Assembly (NCBI GenBank): GCA_031277435.1
Contig: JAITMI010000389.1
Location: 1 to 6,186 of the forward strand
Reading direction: 5' to 3'
DNA from: Pseudomonadales bacterium
GTDB lineage: Bacteria > Pseudomonadota > Gammaproteobacteria > Pseudomonadales > Pseudohongiellaceae
DNA length: 6,186 nt
Part shown: piece after piece, positions 4,847 through 6,186 of the stretch
Layout of the letters: each line of letters starts with the position of its first letter
Numbering within the stretch: the first letter of the stretch is position 1
Made by a program: the position numbers and the translations under genes
Notes under the pieces: model-generated
Told to the model about the DNA's origin: nothing
Databases searched by the model: none
What the model saw: the letters and a program-made list of their open reading frames with translations, nothing else

Positions 4847-6186
4847 ATGACGACCCCAACCCCCTTCAGCGCCCTGGCGCTGAGCGCCCCCGTGTTGCAG
4901 GCTTTGGAAAAAGTCGGCTACGAAAAACCCTCGCCGATTCAGGAAAAAACCATTCCCCTGGTGCTTGAGGGCCGCGACTTGATCGGCCAGGCGCAAACCG
5001 GCACCGGCAAAACCGCCGCCTTCGCGCTGCCGATTCTGAGCCGGATCGATCTGAAACAAACCCTGCCGCAAGCCCTGGTACTGGCGCCGACGCGCGAGCT
5101 GGCCATCCAGGTGGCCGAAGCGTTTCAAACTTACGCCGCCTTCATCCCCGGCTTCCACGTCTTGCCGATCTACGGCGGCTCGGATTTTCGCGGCCAATTG
5201 CAAGGCTTGCGCCGCGGCTGCCACGTAGTGGTGGGCACGCCGGGGCGGGTGATGGATCACATGCGGCGCGGCACGCTGGATTTGTCGGGCCTCAAAACCA
5301 TCGTGCTCGATGAAGCCGATGAAATGCTGCGCATGGGCTTTATCGACGATGTGGAATGGATTTTGGAACAAGCGCCACAAGAACGGCAGATCGCGCTGTT
5401 TTCCGCCACCATGCCGCCGCCGATCCGCAAGATCGCCGCGCAACATTTGCGCGAGCCGGAGCATGTCACGATCGAAGTCAAAACGGTCTCCGCCGACACC
5501 ATCCGCCAGCGCTACTGGCCGGTGCGCGGCACCAACAAGCTCGACGCGCTCACCCGCATCCTCGAAGCCGAGCCCTTCAACGCCATGATTATTTTCGTGC
5601 GCACCAAGACGCTCACCGTGGAACTATCGGACAAACTCGCCGCGCGCGGTTTCGCCAGCTCGCCGCTCAATGGCGACATGTCGCAACAATTGCGCGAAGC
5701 CACCGTCGATAAACTGCGCAAAGGCCGCCTCGATATATTGATCGCCACCGACGTCGCCGCCCGCGGCCTCGATGTGGAACGCATCAGCCACGTCGTGAAT
5801 TACGACATTCCCTACGACGAAGAAACCTACATCCACCGCATTGGCCGCACAGGCCGCGCTGGCCGCGAAGGCGACGCCATCCTGTTCGTCGCGCCGCGTG
5901 AACAACGATTGCTCGGCGCCATCGAAAAAGCCACGCGCAAAAAAATCGAATTGATGGAACTGCCCTCAACCGAGCTGATCAACGACCGCCGCACCGCGCG
6001 CTTCATGCAGGACATCACCGACACCCTGGCCGAAGGCGAATTGGAATCCTATTTGGAACTGATTCGCCGTTATGAACAGGAACACAACGTCCCCGCCGAG
6101 GAAATCGCCGCCGCCCTGGCCAAACGCCTGCGCGGCGATCAACCCTTGCTGCTGACCCGCACCCGCGCCGAAGTCACGGGCGAGAA
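4847..6186 (+). CDS. deaD: DEAD-box ATP-dependent RNA helicase, DeaD/CsdA type (3' partial)
   Basis: The frame runs from ATG 4847 to the window edge, giving 446 residues without a stop. DeaD-type helicases unwind short RNA duplexes using ATP and act in large-subunit ribosome assembly, cold adaptation and RNA decay. All helicase motifs are present: Q motif GYEKPSPIQ (24-32), Walker A AQTGTGKT (49-56), PTRELA (81-86), GG (110-111), TPGR (131-134), DEAD (155-158), SAT (186-188), IIFVRT (248-253), ATDVAARGLDV (300-310) and HRIGRTGRAGR (330-340). The region after about 345 (PREQRLLGAIEKATRKKIELMELP) resembles the DeaD dimerisation segment rather than the short tails of RhlE or SrmB. The C-terminal DbpA-like RNA-binding domain would lie beyond the window. 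The start is firm: an in-frame TAA at 4805-4807 precedes it and no other ATG or GTG lies between. Only a minimal AGG (4836-4838) serves as ribosome binding site. Confidence 0.94.
   Translation, partial: MTTPTPFSALALSAPVLQALEKVGYEKPSPIQEKTIPLVLEGRDLIGQAQTGTGKTAAFALPILSRIDLKQTLPQALVLAPTRELAIQVAEAFQTYAAFIPGFHVLPIYGGSDFRGQLQGLRRGCHVVVGTPGRVMDHMRRGTLDLSGLKTIVLDEADEMLRMGFIDDVEWILEQAPQERQIALFSATMPPPIRKIAAQHLREPEHVTIEVKTVSADTIRQRYWPVRGTNKLDALTRILEAEPFNAMIIFVRTKTLTVELSDKLAARGFASSPLNGDMSQQLREATVDKLRKGRLDILIATDVAARGLDVERISHVVNYDIPYDEETYIHRIGRTGRAGREGDAILFVAPREQRLLGAIEKATRKKIELMELPSTELINDRRTARFMQDITDTLAEGELESYLELIRRYEQEHNVPAEEIAAALAKRLRGDQPLLLTRTRAEVTGE

Noticed and set aside
4726..4968. A plus-strand 80-codon frame overlapping the deaD start
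   Set aside because: It is out of frame with deaD, crosses its promoter, and is Pro/Arg-rich with no family resemblance.
4802..5464. A 220-codon minus-strand frame antisense to deaD
   Set aside because: It is antisense to a clear DEAD-box helicase with all motifs in order, and the translated product has no recognisable family features.
1..6186. A novel defence, mobile or biosynthetic system
   Set aside because: Every substantial coding region is a recognised housekeeping gene, and composition and codon use look even along the window. Apart from the REP doublet there is no sign of transferred DNA.

Overview
This window looks like ordinary chromosome from a moderately high-GC gammaproteobacterium. 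The gene order rlpA-dacA-ybeD-lipB-lipA is the classic gammaproteobacterial cell-wall/lipoate cluster, and the LipB, LipA, HolA and DeaD proteins have the length and motif spacing of their Escherichia coli counterparts. I cannot name the genus from sequence alone.

Layout. Positions 1-326 hold the 3' end of an SPOR-domain gene, most likely rlpA. After a 70-bp gap come four tightly spaced plus-strand genes: dacA (397-1638), ybeD (1645-1917), lipB (1932-2579) and lipA (2613-3578). The gaps between them are 6, 14 and 33 bp, which fits one transcription unit. On the minus strand, holA (3546-4571) converges on lipA and shares 33 bp with its 3' end. A 275-bp divergent spacer (4572-4846) separates holA from a plus-strand deaD-type RNA helicase that begins at 4847 and is cut by the right edge of the window. 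That spacer carries a REP-type doublet (REPIN/BIME-like, 4623-4698) and a likely deaD promoter.

How the genes work together. RlpA and DacA act on periplasmic peptidoglycan: RlpA is linked to glycan-strand processing at the septum, and DacA trims pentapeptide stems. LipB and LipA make protein-bound lipoate by moving octanoate from acyl carrier protein to the target domain and then inserting two sulfurs. YbeD is a small conserved protein of unproven role that travels with them. HolA is the delta subunit of the DNA polymerase III clamp loader, and DeaD is an RNA helicase of ribosome assembly and RNA turnover. These last two are not functionally tied to the lipoate operon, and holA is away from its usual leuS-lptE neighbours.

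I found no new multi-gene system. The least ordinary items are the REP doublet with GTAG feet, the convergent lipA/holA overlap, the run of six in-frame ATGs at the dacA start, and promoter-like TATAAT boxes at the lipB stop codon and upstream of deaD.
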